Positions 27,426 through 36,571 of a stretch of DNA of 64,000 nt are shown piece after piece. Position 1 is the first letter of the stretch. Each line of letters starts with the position of its first letter. The notes beneath the pieces were generated by a model, which was given only the letters and a program-made list of their open reading frames with translations, did not search any database and was not told where the DNA came from. Source of the DNA: JACJWR01 sp963842975 (GTDB taxonomy: Bacteria; Actinomycetota; Actinomycetes; S36-B12; UBA10799); contig CAWJIH010000008.1 in NCBI GenBank assembly GCA_963842975.1, forward strand, positions 1-64,000. Direction: 5' to 3'. Both the position numbers and the translations under genes were made by a program.

Positions 27426-28925
27426 GTGTGGCGAGAGGCTGTCGGCCAGGGGCGCTTTCTGCGCAAGCGCTCGGAGACAGCGCGAAGGTTTTTCCTTGTG
27501 GAGGAACGCCGACCCCATGTGGTCGCAGCCGGCATCCTGAATAGGACGCGTTTCCGGGGGATGCCGCTCGGTGACTTGTTGTCGCGTGACCTCGAGGACG
27601 TGCTAACAGCCGCCCGCCCAGTGGCCCAAACCTCCAGGTTGCGGTCACTAGCGTCTTCCATCCTCCACGGCCTTCGCCACAGTTCCTCCCCTCGTGCTCT
27701 TGATGCGCGCGTGATCATGTTTCAGACCAACAAGAGGGACCACCTTGACAGCATTTCCGGAGCCGTTCGGGCGACCGCGGGGGAAGTCGGTCCAGTGGTG
27801 GTTGTAGGGACTGAGCACCAGCAGCAGGTCAACTACTGGGATATCTTCGGTCTGTTCGGTCTGGGCGACGTAGTGAGGGTCGCCGCGCTGTCGGCATGGC
27901 ATGCCCCCCGCGTTTCCCGAGCAGTTCATGTGTCAGGTCCGTCGAGCAGTGCTTTAGGTGCAACGTTGGTGCTCGTTGAAGCACTGGCGCGCCAGCTCCT
28001 ACATGGGCTCAGTGCCAAGCGGTTCCTGAGTTATCAATCTCAGTTGGGTATCGTCGCTGCCGACTTCGACCGGGGACCTGACACGGCAGTCGTCTGCACT
28101 GCCGCGCGAGCTGTCGGGATCCCGTCATGTTCGTTCCAACACGGTGTCCTGATTCCCTCGCCGGTCGCCTCGAGCTACTCGCCACTTGTCGCGGACTCAA
28201 TTGGTGTCTGGGGCGAGGCGGCGCAAACGCAACTTGTCAGGGAAGGCGTCTCGCCTGACAAGGTCACTGTCGTTGGAAGACCAATGCGCCACGGAGCCGG
28301 CACGAGGGACTCGGCTTGGGAGAGGGACAGCAGCAGCCCACGGTCAAAGGTGGTTGCGCTCGCACTAAGTACGCCAGATGAGATTCGGGACAGGGTACTT
28401 GTAGCTCATCTCGCGGCACTGCGGGAGGCGTGTAGGAATCCCGAGCTATCGTTTGTCGTCAAGTTGCACCCGGCCCGGAGGCCCGAGGACTTCGACTGGG
28501 TGACGAGCGACTTTGCCCTTCCCTTGGTCCCTAGACATCAGCCACGGCACGAGTTGATGGCCGAGTTGGCGGCGGTGTTGGTAACGAACAGCACTTTCGC
28601 GATCGACGCGGCCGCAAGCGGTGTGCCCGTTGGAGTGGTGTGCCTGCCCGGAGTTCCCCTTGGGTTCGGGCAGGGCTTTGTGGATTACCTCCGAATGCCG
28701 GTTGTCAGAACTCCGGAGGATCTGAACCGCCTCATTCTTGGGATCCCTCCAATTGATCGAGTTGCGCTGAGCCGAGTCAATGGGGAAGCGCCTGAAGGTC
28801 GAATCGCCGCATTTCTGGCCAAACAGATGCTACCCCCGCGCGAATTCCAACCGAGCAGAAGAATCCGCGACGGGCGCCTGCCATCCTCGTCAACGAGTCC
28901 GGGATGGGGTTTGAGTCGCACTTGA
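27426..28925 (+). CDS. GT-B-type glycan transferase, capsule-synthesis-like
   Basis: 499 residues from GTG with GAGGGG upstream. I do not recognise a precise family. Visible: CSFQHGVLIPSP (about 235-246), SIGVWGE (about 258-264), VTVVGRPM, VVKLHPARRPEDFDW (about 342-356) and LVTNSTFAIDAAASGVPVGVV (about 384-404). The FQHG / KLHP / S-T-xAxDA pattern resembles polysialyltransferase-like, KpsS-like and CDP-glycerol transferase-like GT-B proteins. It lies upstream of the nonulosonate cluster, so it is a candidate nonulosonate transferase; that is inference only. Confidence 0.65.
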   Translation: MWREAVGQGRFLRKRSETARRFFLVEERRPHVVAAGILNRTRFRGMPLGDLLSRDLEDVLTAARPVAQTSRLRSLASSILHGLRHSSSPRALDARVIMFQTNKRDHLDSISGAVRATAGEVGPVVVVGTEHQQQVNYWDIFGLFGLGDVVRVAALSAWHAPRVSRAVHVSGPSSSALGATLVLVEALARQLLHGLSAKRFLSYQSQLGIVAADFDRGPDTAVVCTAARAVGIPSCSFQHGVLIPSPVASSYSPLVADSIGVWGEAAQTQLVREGVSPDKVTVVGRPMRHGAGTRDSAWERDSSSPRSKVVALALSTPDEIRDRVLVAHLAALREACRNPELSFVVKLHPARRPEDFDWVTSDFALPLVPRHQPRHELMAELAAVLVTNSTFAIDAAASGVPVGVVCLPGVPLGFGQGFVDYLRMPVVRTPEDLNRLILGIPPIDRVALSRVNGEAPEGRIAAFLAKQMLPPREFQPSRRIRDGRLPSSSTSPGWGLSRT

Positions 28926-29036
28926 GCGGGAACATGCGCAGGCTTTCGGAAACGTGGCCTACCTCCATGACCGCTCGTAGTTGCATCGCTTCAACCACGC
29001 ATCTGGGGAAGGAACTCATCTTGATACGGTTCTTCA

Positions 29037-29933
29037 ATGCCGAGGTTCCCTGCCGCGCGCCAGCGCGCGATGGTTCGTGAGCGATTTCCCGCTGCCTATC
29101 AGCTTGCGGTTGACTCAATCTTCAGCCCATCAACGCTCCCTGATCGCCTGAGGAGCGTGAATCTCCACAACCACCGAGTGCTTAGCGAGCTTGCCCTGGA
29201 CTGCAATTGCTGTGGCAGCATCGGGAAGCCACTCTTCCTCTTTCTCCCAGTTCAACACTTTGAGAGGATGGGAATCAGTCCACTGCGCGACAACATCATT
29301 TGCGGAGCCTGCAAGAGTTCACAGAGGACACGGGCCGTACTGGATGTTGCAGTCAGCGTAGCTATGGCGTCTATGGTGCGGCCGCCGATGATCTTGGATG
29401 TTGATGACACCTGGAGCGCAGGCGAGGTTCTTAAGCGGGTGGGAACGAGGCAGGCCACCACGTATGACGTTGCCCTCCCGTGGGGAAGCGTAGATGCTGC
29501 TGGCACCCGCAACGAGGACTTGTCCCAACTCACCTTTCCAGATGCGACTTTCGATCTTGTGGTGTCCGCAGAGGTTCAGGAACACATTGAGGACACCTGG
29601 ACCGCTTTCGCTGAAGTCTTCCGCGTGCTGAAGCCCGGAGGAGTATATGTGTTCACGGCGCCCTTTCGCTCGGATCTAGCCGCAACGAAGCGCCTGGCCG
29701 TCCAGACCGACGCAGGGCTGCTCTGGACAGGTTTCGAACACTTGCACGGCGATCCAAGGCACCAAGGCGGTATTCCCTCATTCTGGCTGTTTGGATCTGA
29801 CTTGGCCCCTCGGCTCTGCGACCTGGGCTTTGCCGTATCAATTGAAGAGGTCATTCCCCACGGAAGTCCTCCGGTGCCCGTCAGCGTGGTTGTCGCCAAG
29901 AAGCCAGGTGGACTCAGCGGCACCGACGTCTAG
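29037..29933 (+). CDS. SAM-dependent methyltransferase with N-terminal Cys cluster
   Basis: 298 residues. An N-terminal CNCCGS...CGACKSSQR (about 56-100) looks like a zinc-binding knuckle, followed by a weakly conserved motif I (ILDVDDTWSAGE) and the class I signature DATFDLVVSAEVQEHIED (about 169-186) with VLKPGGVYVFTAP. Motif I lacks the usual GxGxG, so SAM binding may be altered. Such proteins are found in glycan loci; acceptor unknown. Confidence 0.75.
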   Translation: MPRFPAARQRAMVRERFPAAYQLAVDSIFSPSTLPDRLRSVNLHNHRVLSELALDCNCCGSIGKPLFLFLPVQHFERMGISPLRDNIICGACKSSQRTRAVLDVAVSVAMASMVRPPMILDVDDTWSAGEVLKRVGTRQATTYDVALPWGSVDAAGTRNEDLSQLTFPDATFDLVVSAEVQEHIEDTWTAFAEVFRVLKPGGVYVFTAPFRSDLAATKRLAVQTDAGLLWTGFEHLHGDPRHQGGIPSFWLFGSDLAPRLCDLGFAVSIEEVIPHGSPPVPVSVVVAKKPGGLSGTDV

Positions 29934-29943
29934 CCTCAAAGGC

Positions 29944-31362
29944 GGGACTGTCGCCTAAACGGTGTAGGTGGCCTGACACGCCGGGTGTGGACGCGGCGGG
30001 AAGGGTTCCATGATGACCGAGACACTTGTGGCGTGATTCCATCATCATCGAAGTAACCGACTGACGGTTCGGTCGCGGCGTCTGAGCAGGAGCTGGAGAT
30101 AGCCTGGGAGTTGGTGCGCCGGGCTCGTGATCGCGGGGTCGCCTTGACCGGCCCGGATGGACTGCTCAAAGCGCTGACGAAGACGGTGACGAGACCGCTC
30201 TGGATGAGGAGATGTCCGAGTACCTCGGGTATGACAAGCACGCCCCGGAAGGCCGGAACAGGGGCAACTCGCGCAACGGCAAACGTCCCAAGACGGTGTT
30301 GACCGATGCGGCCGTCGAGGTGAAGATCGAAGTGCCGCGGGACCGGGACGGAACCTTCAAACCGACGATCGTGAAGAAGCGCCAGCGACGCCTGTGGGAT
30401 GTCGACGAGGTGGCGTTGTCGCTGTACGCCAAGGGGCTGACGACCGGTAGAATCAGCGCCCACTTCGCCGACGTCTACGGTGCGAGCGTGTACAAAGACA
30501 CCATCTCGCGGATCACCGACCGGGTCCTCGAGGAGATGCACACCTGGTGGGCGCGGCCGCTAGCAACCGCCCGGTCTACGTGGCGGTGATCATCGACGCG
30601 ATCATGGTCAAGATCCGCGACGGCCAGGTACACGACCGGCCGGTCCATGCCGCGATCGGGGTGGACCTCGATGGCCACAAGGTCATCCCGGGCATGTGGG
30701 TTGGCGGCGGGGAATCTGCAAAGTTCTTCTCTGGCGATCCTGACCGAACTGCGCAACCGCGGTGTGTCCGATGTGTTCTTCGTCGTCTGCGACGGCCTCA
30801 AGGGCCTGCCCGACTCGGTGAACACGGGGTGGCCCCAGGCCACGGTGCAGACCTGCATCATCGGCCTTGATCCGCGGGTCGTTCCGCTACCCCTCCCGCA
30901 AGTACTCCGACGAGTTGGCGCGGGACCCCAAACCCATCAACACCGCCCCCAGCACCGTCTCGGCCGCCGCGGAGCTGGACGGGTTGGACGACAAATGGGG
31001 CCGACGCTACCCGGCGATCATCCGGGTCTGGCGCACAACGCCTGAGAGGAATTCATCCCTTTCCTCGCCCAAGACGTCGAGATCCGCCGGGTCATCTGCT
31101 CCACCAACGCCATCGAGTCCCTCAACGCCCGCTACCGCCGAGCGGCCAAAGCACGAGGCCACTTCCGGAAACGCGCACGCCGCAATGAAATGCCTGTACC
31201 TGGTCACCAGGTCGCCGGATCCGAAAGGCAGCGGGCAAACCCGCAGGGCAGTGCGGTGGAAACCAGCCCTGAACGCCTTCGCCAGCACCTTCGCCGACCG
31301 CATGCCAGCGGCGGAGACCAGCCAACAACGAACCCCACCTACACCGCTAATCGGACAGACCC
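29944..31362 (+). mobile_element. IS256-family element, second type, decayed
   Basis: Bounded by 28-bp inverted repeats (29944-29971 and 31335-31362) matching at 22 of 28 positions, with 12 identical inner bases CGGTGTAGGTGG. No target duplication is visible. Different from the IS256 element at 18.9 kb. Confidence 0.8.
30060..31330 (+). pseudogene. IS256 transposase, multiple frameshifts
   Basis: Ordered fragments: LEIAWELVRRARDRGVALTG, MSEYLGYDKH...RNGKRPKTVLT, ALSLYAKGLTTGRISAHFADV, then after a shift NRPVYVAVIIDAIMVKIRDGQV...GVDLDGHKVIPGMW (catalytic Asp in IIDAI), LTELRNRGVSDVFFVVCDGLKGLP, then KYSDELARDPK, VICSTNAIESLNARYRRA (catalytic Glu in NAIESLN). At least five frame changes. Inactive. 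Confidence 0.88.
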
Positions 31363-31509
31363 GGAGTTGGCCACCGGCGCAAAAGCTAGATGCGGGTGAT
31401 TTGAGACGTAGCCGCAGATTTCAGATATCGACTGGGGATGAAATCGAGGGGCCGACGACCTCCCGGATACATGCACAGATGCAGGCCGTCCAGGCACTAG
31501 GATTCTTCC

Positions 31510-32646
31510 GTGATTCCGTATGGACGGCAGTCAGTGAACCATCAGGATATCGATGCAGTGTCCGAGGTTCTGATGGGTGACTGGCTGACCACGGGACCTA
31601 CCGTCAAGAAGTTCGAAGCCGCGGTCGCTGAGGCGGCCGGAGCGCCTTTCTGTGTCTCCGTCACATCTGGGACCGCGGCGCTGCACTGTGCCTATGCAGC
31701 ACTTGGCCTTGGCCCGGGCGACGAGATCATCACCCCTCCCATGACCTTCGTGGCGACCCAGGCTACGGCCGCTCTTCTTGGCGCAGAGGTCAAGTTCGCC
31801 GACGTCCTGCAGGGGACCGGACTGATCGATCCTGGTCAGGTTGCCCGCGCTGTGACGGACAGGACAAAGGCGATTGTTGCGGTGGACTACGCTGGGCAAC
31901 CGGCGGACATCCCTGCGCTGCGTGAGATCGCAGATGGGTGCGGTGCCTACCTGATTGAGGATGCGGCTCACTCCATTGGGACGACCGTCGGTGGTCGTCC
32001 GGTTGGCAGCACCGCAGACCTGACCACATTCAGTTTCTTCCCGACGAAGAACATCACCACGGCTGAAGGCGGGGCCATCGTGGGGTCCAATCTGAAATTG
32101 ATGGATCGGGTGAGGGCGTTCCACAACCACGGGCTCGTGCGAGACAGGACCTTTCAGGATTGGCCGGACGAAGGGGCCTGGCATCAGGAGGTGCACGAGT
32201 TCGGACTGAACTACCGCTTGCCCGATGTTTTGGCTGCACTTGGTCTCAGCCAGTTGCAGCGGCTGTCTGAGTTTCGGGAACGCCGGCAGGCCATCGTCGA
32301 CCGATACGACCGGGCCTTCGACGGGCTGCCTGGGTTGGACGTCCTCGAAAGGGTTCCGGACACCGCAACCTTCTGGCATCTGTACCCGTTGCGCGTCCCG
32401 GCACCTCGTCGGCGGGAAGTATTCGACTTCCTGAGGGCTCACAGCATCGGAGTGCAGGTCAACTACCTCCCGGCGCACTTGCACCCGGCCTTCCGGGAGC
32501 AAGGGTATGGCTGGGGCGATTTCCCGGTGGCCGAGGAGTTCTACCGGCGGGAGATCTCACTGCCGATCTATGCCGACCTGTCGGTAGAGGACCAAGGACG
32601 TGTCATCGAGGCTGTCGTCAACGCAGGCGGGAACCCTGCGATCTAG
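31510..32646 (+). CDS. pseC: PseC-type UDP-sugar C4 aminotransferase
   Basis: 378 residues, DegT/DnrJ/EryC1/StrS family. Starts MIPYGRQSVN as PseC proteins do; SGTAAL (53-58) and EDAAHS (150-155) bind PLP and Lys180 in FFPTKNITTAEGG is the PLP lysine. It would aminate UDP-4-keto-6-deoxy-L-AltNAc (the PseB product) at C4 in pseudaminic acid synthesis. GTG start, no clear ribosome binding site. Downstream genes on the same strand (PIG-L, formyltransferase, GNAT, PseI) support the Pse assignment over other aminosugars. Confidence 0.85.
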   Translation: MIPYGRQSVNHQDIDAVSEVLMGDWLTTGPTVKKFEAAVAEAAGAPFCVSVTSGTAALHCAYAALGLGPGDEIITPPMTFVATQATAALLGAEVKFADVLQGTGLIDPGQVARAVTDRTKAIVAVDYAGQPADIPALREIADGCGAYLIEDAAHSIGTTVGGRPVGSTADLTTFSFFPTKNITTAEGGAIVGSNLKLMDRVRAFHNHGLVRDRTFQDWPDEGAWHQEVHEFGLNYRLPDVLAALGLSQLQRLSEFRERRQAIVDRYDRAFDGLPGLDVLERVPDTATFWHLYPLRVPAPRRREVFDFLRAHSIGVQVNYLPAHLHPAFREQGYGWGDFPVAEEFYRREISLPIYADLSVEDQGRVIEAVVNAGGNPAI

Positions 32647-32813
32647 GGCTCACGTTACCATTACGGGCAACACATGCCAGAGTCGCATGACCCGCCCTCG
32701 ATCGGCATCGGCGCCAAATAGGTCAGGTCGCTACAATCAGACAATAATTAATGCCTAGTTCAAGATTGTCTTAGTAGGGCCAGTTGCCCTTCTCCACTCA
32801 CGGACAGGAAGCA

Positions 32814-33494
32814 ATGAGCGAGTTCGCCGTCCTCATAGTCGTAGCCCATTCGGATGACGAGACATTGGGTATGGGGGGCACAATCGTCAGACACGTCGCG
32901 GGCGGCGACAGCGTTCACTGCGTGTCGATGACTGATGGTGTGAGTTCACGAACTTCAGGCGGGAATCTTGACGCGCGCCAGCGTATGGAATCAGCTCGTA
33001 GGGCATCGAGTATTCTTGGGTTTCACTGGTTGAATGGATTCGCATTTCCCGACAACGCGATGGATTCACTGCCCCTCCTCAATATTGTCAAGGCGGTGGA
33101 AGAAGCCAAGGGCGTGGTGAACCCGAATCTCGTCTACACTCACAGTCCTGCCGACCTGAACGTGGATCACCGGGTCGTTGCGAGTGCGGTACTCACTGCG
33201 TTTAGGCCACAACCGGATGAAACGTGTAGCGAAATTCGATGTTTCGAGGTTGCATCGGCGACGGAGTATGGGCATAGGAGGGTGACTGGTGCCTTTCAGC
33301 CGGATCTCTTCATCGATATGTGCGGGGCATGGGGGAAGAAGCGCGAGGCCCTGGAGGCCTACGAGCAAGAAATGCGGCCATATCCACACCCGCGCTCGTA
33401 CGAGGGTCTGGAGAACCTCGCCAAGTTCCGCGGTAACCAAGTCGGGCTCGAGTATGCCGAAGGATTCGAAGTCATCCGAAGGATTATCCGATGA
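32814..33494 (+). CDS. PIG-L/LmbE-family deacetylase
   Basis: 226 residues from ATG at 32814, with AGGAAG upstream. Zinc site: AHSDDE (11-16) and HSPADLNVDHR (110-120). Family members remove N-acetyl from GlcNAc-type sugars or conjugates. Its TGA overlaps the ATG of the formyltransferase, and both lie inside the nonulosonate cluster, so a likely role is to free an amino group on a nonulosonate or its precursor for formylation. Base composition is lower in GC than most of the window. Confidence 0.82.
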   Translation: MSEFAVLIVVAHSDDETLGMGGTIVRHVAGGDSVHCVSMTDGVSSRTSGGNLDARQRMESARRASSILGFHWLNGFAFPDNAMDSLPLLNIVKAVEEAKGVVNPNLVYTHSPADLNVDHRVVASAVLTAFRPQPDETCSEIRCFEVASATEYGHRRVTGAFQPDLFIDMCGAWGKKREALEAYEQEMRPYPHPRSYEGLENLAKFRGNQVGLEYAEGFEVIRRIIR

Positions 33495-34162
33495 AGAATT
33501 GCATTATCGCTTGTTCAAGGAGTTGGTGCGTCGAACTTGTGGGACTGGAGGAAATCTCTGGGTTCAAGTTCCACTACGTATCACATCGTGACCAGTTGAC
33601 AGCAAAGTTGTTGGATGAACTGCAGCCTCGTTACATATTCTTTCCGCATTGGAACTGGATCGTTCCAAGCGAAATCCACGACGAGTATGAGTGCATTGTC
33701 TTTCACACAGCACCACTTCCCTTTGGCCGCGGTGGTAGTCCGATACAGAATCTCATTCTGCGGGGATGGCTGCAGGCGCCCGTGTCGGCTCTGCGAATGA
33801 CTGACGTATTGGACGGCGGGCCAGTATATTGTGCAGAGGAAGTCAGTCTGGAAGGGGATCTGACATCAATTTTGGATCGCATCAAAGTCGTAATTCTCAG
33901 ATTGATCCGCCGGATAATCGAAGAATCCCCTGAGCCGACTCCGCAAAAAGGTGAACCAGTCTACTTTGCACGGCTCACACCTGCGGATAACGAGATAGCG
34001 CCGAGTCTCGCGCTGAGCGAGATGTACGACCACATCCGCATGGTCGATAGCGACGGATATCCACCTGCTTTCATGGAATTTGGAGGCGTTCGACTTGAAT
34101 TTGAAGGTGCGCACCTAGTGGCCGACGAACTCACTGCGAAAGTGACAATCAAGAAGTGCTGA
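33491..34162 (+). CDS. Sugar N-formyltransferase-like (Fmt fold)
   Basis: 223 residues. FHTAPLPFGRGGSPIQN (about 71-87) is the folate-dependent formyltransferase core with catalytic His72; the later Asp lies in TDVLDGGPVY (105 or 108). The classical Asn two residues before the His is Val here, as is seen in some sugar-modifying relatives. It transfers formyl from N10-formyl-tetrahydrofolate to an amine. Overlaps the genes on both sides (4 nt upstream, 7 nt downstream), so it is strictly co-translated with PIG-L and GNAT. An N-formylated nonulosonate product is the simplest reading. Confidence 0.82.
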   Translation: MKNCIIACSRSWCVELVGLEEISGFKFHYVSHRDQLTAKLLDELQPRYIFFPHWNWIVPSEIHDEYECIVFHTAPLPFGRGGSPIQNLILRGWLQAPVSALRMTDVLDGGPVYCAEEVSLEGDLTSILDRIKVVILRLIRRIIEESPEPTPQKGEPVYFARLTPADNEIAPSLALSEMYDHIRMVDSDGYPPAFMEFGGVRLEFEGAHLVADELTAKVTIKKC

Positions 34163-34632
34163 TCCGTCTAGCCATCTCAAGCGATGCCGAGGATCTCCTG
34201 CGGTGGCGCAATGACCCCATAAGTCGAAGCATGTTCATCAATGGCGAGGAAGTCGGCAATAGCGAACACAACGCTTGGTTTCAAAAGGCTTTGCACGATC
34301 CGCTTGTTCGAATATACATCGGGGAAATAGGCGGTGCGAAGATTGGAGTGTGCCGAATCGGGTACCAACTAGGTCAGGATCGATACGAGGTATCGATCAA
34401 CCTCGACCCCAGTTTCAGAGGGAAAGGAATGTCGTTTCCACTGCTTACGGGCTCACTTGCAGAGTTTCGGCGGCATCTACCCGTCCCAATCGTGGCCTTG
34501 GTAAGAGTTGAGAATTTGCGAAGTCAGAGACTCTTCTCAAGCGCTGGCTTCGTCCAGATCTCAGAGGGGGATGGCCTGCGTACGTTCGTTCTCCCAACGG
34601 CGGATGAGTCAATAGAGGATGCTCACTTGTAG
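34156..34632 (+). CDS. GNAT acetyltransferase, PseH-like
   Basis: 158 residues from GTG overlapping the formyltransferase stop. GNAT fold: LLRWRND near the N-terminus as in PseH/RimJ-type proteins, acetyl-CoA loop FRGKGMS (Q/RxxGxG/A form, about 94-100) and ALVRVENLRSQRLFSSAGF (about 115-133). PseH acetylates C4-NH2 of UDP-4-amino-4,6-dideoxy-AltNAc. Placement right before pseI supports that step. Lower GC than the surroundings. Confidence 0.78.
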   Translation: MLIRLAISSDAEDLLRWRNDPISRSMFINGEEVGNSEHNAWFQKALHDPLVRIYIGEIGGAKIGVCRIGYQLGQDRYEVSINLDPSFRGKGMSFPLLTGSLAEFRRHLPVPIVALVRVENLRSQRLFSSAGFVQISEGDGLRTFVLPTADESIEDAHL

Positions 34633-34714
34633 AGAGCAGGACTACACACGCCCAAGGGCAGGCCCAATCGACACTCAGGTATAGCGCATGGTTGCGAAGA
34701 GAGGACGGACACAG

Positions 34715-35758
34715 ATGTCTACAGGCGAGATACGGTTACTCGGCCCAGAAGATCCACCGCGTATCGTGGCGGAAATTTCCGGAAACCACAAGGGCAGCCA
34801 CTCCCGGTTTCTTGAGCTCATACACGCTGCAGCTGAGTCAGGAGCCGACTACGTCAAGTTTCAGACGTATACGGCGGACACAATGACCCTGAACGTGGAT
34901 ACGCCGGAATTTCGCATCTCGGCGGACCATGAGCTTTGGGGCGGACGTAGTCTCTATTCCCTCTACCAGGAGGCGATGACTCCGTGGGACTGGCAAGGGG
35001 AGGGGTTCGAGTTGGCGCGATCCCTTGGGATCGAGGCCTTCAGTTCGCCCTTCGACCGTACTTCGGCGGACTTCCTTGACCAGTTCGCGCCGCCAGCGTT
35101 CAAAATCGCCTCTCTCGAAGTGACGGATCTCGACCTGATCGGCTACGTCGCCAGCAAGGGACGACCGGTGATCATCTCGAGCGGAGCCGCGAGCCTCGCG
35201 GAACTTGCCGTGGCGCTGGAGTGCTCCGATGCTTCTGGTGCTCCGCAGACAATCCCCATGCTGTGCACCAGCGCGTACCCCGCAAGTCCGGCCGATGCGC
35301 GTCTCAGGGCCATACCCGCTTGGAGAGACACCTTCAACGGTCCGGTGGGGCTTTCCGACCACACGCTCGGTATCGGCGTCGCTGTGGCGTCCGTCGCACT
35401 AGGGTGCAGGATCGTGGAGAAGCACATCACACTGAATCGCGGCGATGGTGGTGTCGACAGTGCATTCTCGATGGAGCCCTCAGAGATGGCCCAGATGGCG
35501 GCGGAGATGCACAACGCGTGGCTTGCTGTCGAGGGAGCGATAGGCGCCTATGTCCAAGCAGAAGACGAGTCCCGTCGGCTTCGGCGCTCGCTCTACGTAG
35601 CAGTTGACGTTGCCGCTGGTGAAATCATCACCCGAGACAACGTCCGTCCGGTACGACCGGCGGGAGGATTGGAGACCGCAAGGCTCGAGGACTTGCTAGG
35701 TCGTCGCTTTGGTCGTGGTGCCTCCGCCGGAACTCCGATGACGCTTGACCTCCTGTGA
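34715..35758 (+). CDS. pseI: Pseudaminic acid synthase
   Basis: About 347 residues from ATG at 34715; an ATG at 34688 is in frame. NeuB family: AEISGNHKGS (about 16-25), KFQTYTADTM (about 49-58), WGGRSLYSLYQEAMTPWDW-type segment (about 76-94) characteristic of PseI rather than sialate synthase, FSSPFDRTSADFL, SSGAASL, HTLGIGVAVA and a C-terminal SAF (antifreeze-like) domain from about 285. Condenses 2,4-diacetamido-2,4,6-trideoxy-L-altrose with phosphoenolpyruvate. Confidence 0.9.
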   Translation: MSTGEIRLLGPEDPPRIVAEISGNHKGSHSRFLELIHAAAESGADYVKFQTYTADTMTLNVDTPEFRISADHELWGGRSLYSLYQEAMTPWDWQGEGFELARSLGIEAFSSPFDRTSADFLDQFAPPAFKIASLEVTDLDLIGYVASKGRPVIISSGAASLAELAVALECSDASGAPQTIPMLCTSAYPASPADARLRAIPAWRDTFNGPVGLSDHTLGIGVAVASVALGCRIVEKHITLNRGDGGVDSAFSMEPSEMAQMAAEMHNAWLAVEGAIGAYVQAEDESRRLRRSLYVAVDVAAGEIITRDNVRPVRPAGGLETARLEDLLGRRFGRGASAGTPMTLDLL

Positions 35759-35775
35759 CGAATCGTTTCGTCGAC

Positions 35776-36537
35776 TTAGGTCCGCCAACGAGAGTCGGTC
35801 ATCTCGATAACCTTCTGTGGAGTTCCGCGGTTCGCTGACTCTAGTTCCGGTGCGGCCTCAGCCACCCGGAGTACGTCTAGCCATCCATAGGGCTCAGAGT
35901 TCCGGAGTTCGTGGTGGAGCGCACGAACTACCTCAAGGTCCTCGGGAGTATCCACCGTCCACCGGTGCTCGGTGAGACGCCGAGAATTCGACAGGTATCC
36001 GACGCGCGCTCCGGGGGCTGCGTAGATTGCGGGCGTCACATGTTCCCGCTCGTGGCGCTCCCTCGCGGTGGCCTCGGCTGCTGTGAGCGCATCCGCTGCG
36101 AAACACTCGACGGCCAGGCCGAGCGGAAAGGTCTGATGCTTGGAGTCTGCTGGCTGATTGCTGGCGTAGTCGAGATTGTTGGCGGACCGAAGAGCCAATA
36201 CTTGGTCGATCAGTATGGGGTCGGTGAACGGGCAATCCGCCGTGATGCGAACGATTGTGTCGGCACTTGGGCGGGAGGCTGCCGCCTGTGCGTAGCGCCG
36301 CAGCACATCGAACTCAGGACCCCGCCAGACCGCAACTCCGATCGATTCGGCGAGTTCCACGATTGGCAAGTCCGCATCTTGATCTGATGTGGCCACCAGC
36401 ACCTCATCGACATCGTCCGCGCGAACGACCCTGGCCAGAATCTTCTCAAGCATTGGCTGGTCGCCGATGGGTTCAAGTACCTTGCCCGGCAGGCGGCTTG
36501 AGCCCATGCGGGCCTGGACGATGCAGAGTGTAGTCAT
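35776..36537 (-). CDS. SpsF/PseF-type cytidylyltransferase
   Basis: 253 residues. VQARMGSSRLPGKVL (7-21) is the nucleotide-binding loop and ITADCPF (about 98-104) holds the metal-binding Asp; WTVDTPEDL near 200 is also conserved. SpsF-like proteins stand in for PseF in several bacteria and would activate the nonulosonate with CTP. Convergent with pseI (17 bp) and upstream-linked to the broken pseB on the minus strand. Confidence 0.78.
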   Translation of the reverse strand: MTTLCIVQARMGSSRLPGKVLEPIGDQPMLEKILARVVRADDVDEVLVATSDQDADLPIVELAESIGVAVWRGPEFDVLRRYAQAAASRPSADTIVRITADCPFTDPILIDQVLALRSANNLDYASNQPADSKHQTFPLGLAVECFAADALTAAEATARERHEREHVTPAIYAAPGARVGYLSNSRRLTEHRWTVDTPEDLEVVRALHHELRNSEPYGWLDVLRVAEAAPELESANRGTPQKVIEMTDSRWRT

Positions 36538-36571
36538 GGGTACTCGATGATTGGCTGCACTGGTACTTGGC

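Noticed and set aside
31531..32502. Minus-strand open frame of 323 codons
   Set aside because: Antisense to pseC, whose PLP motifs are intact.
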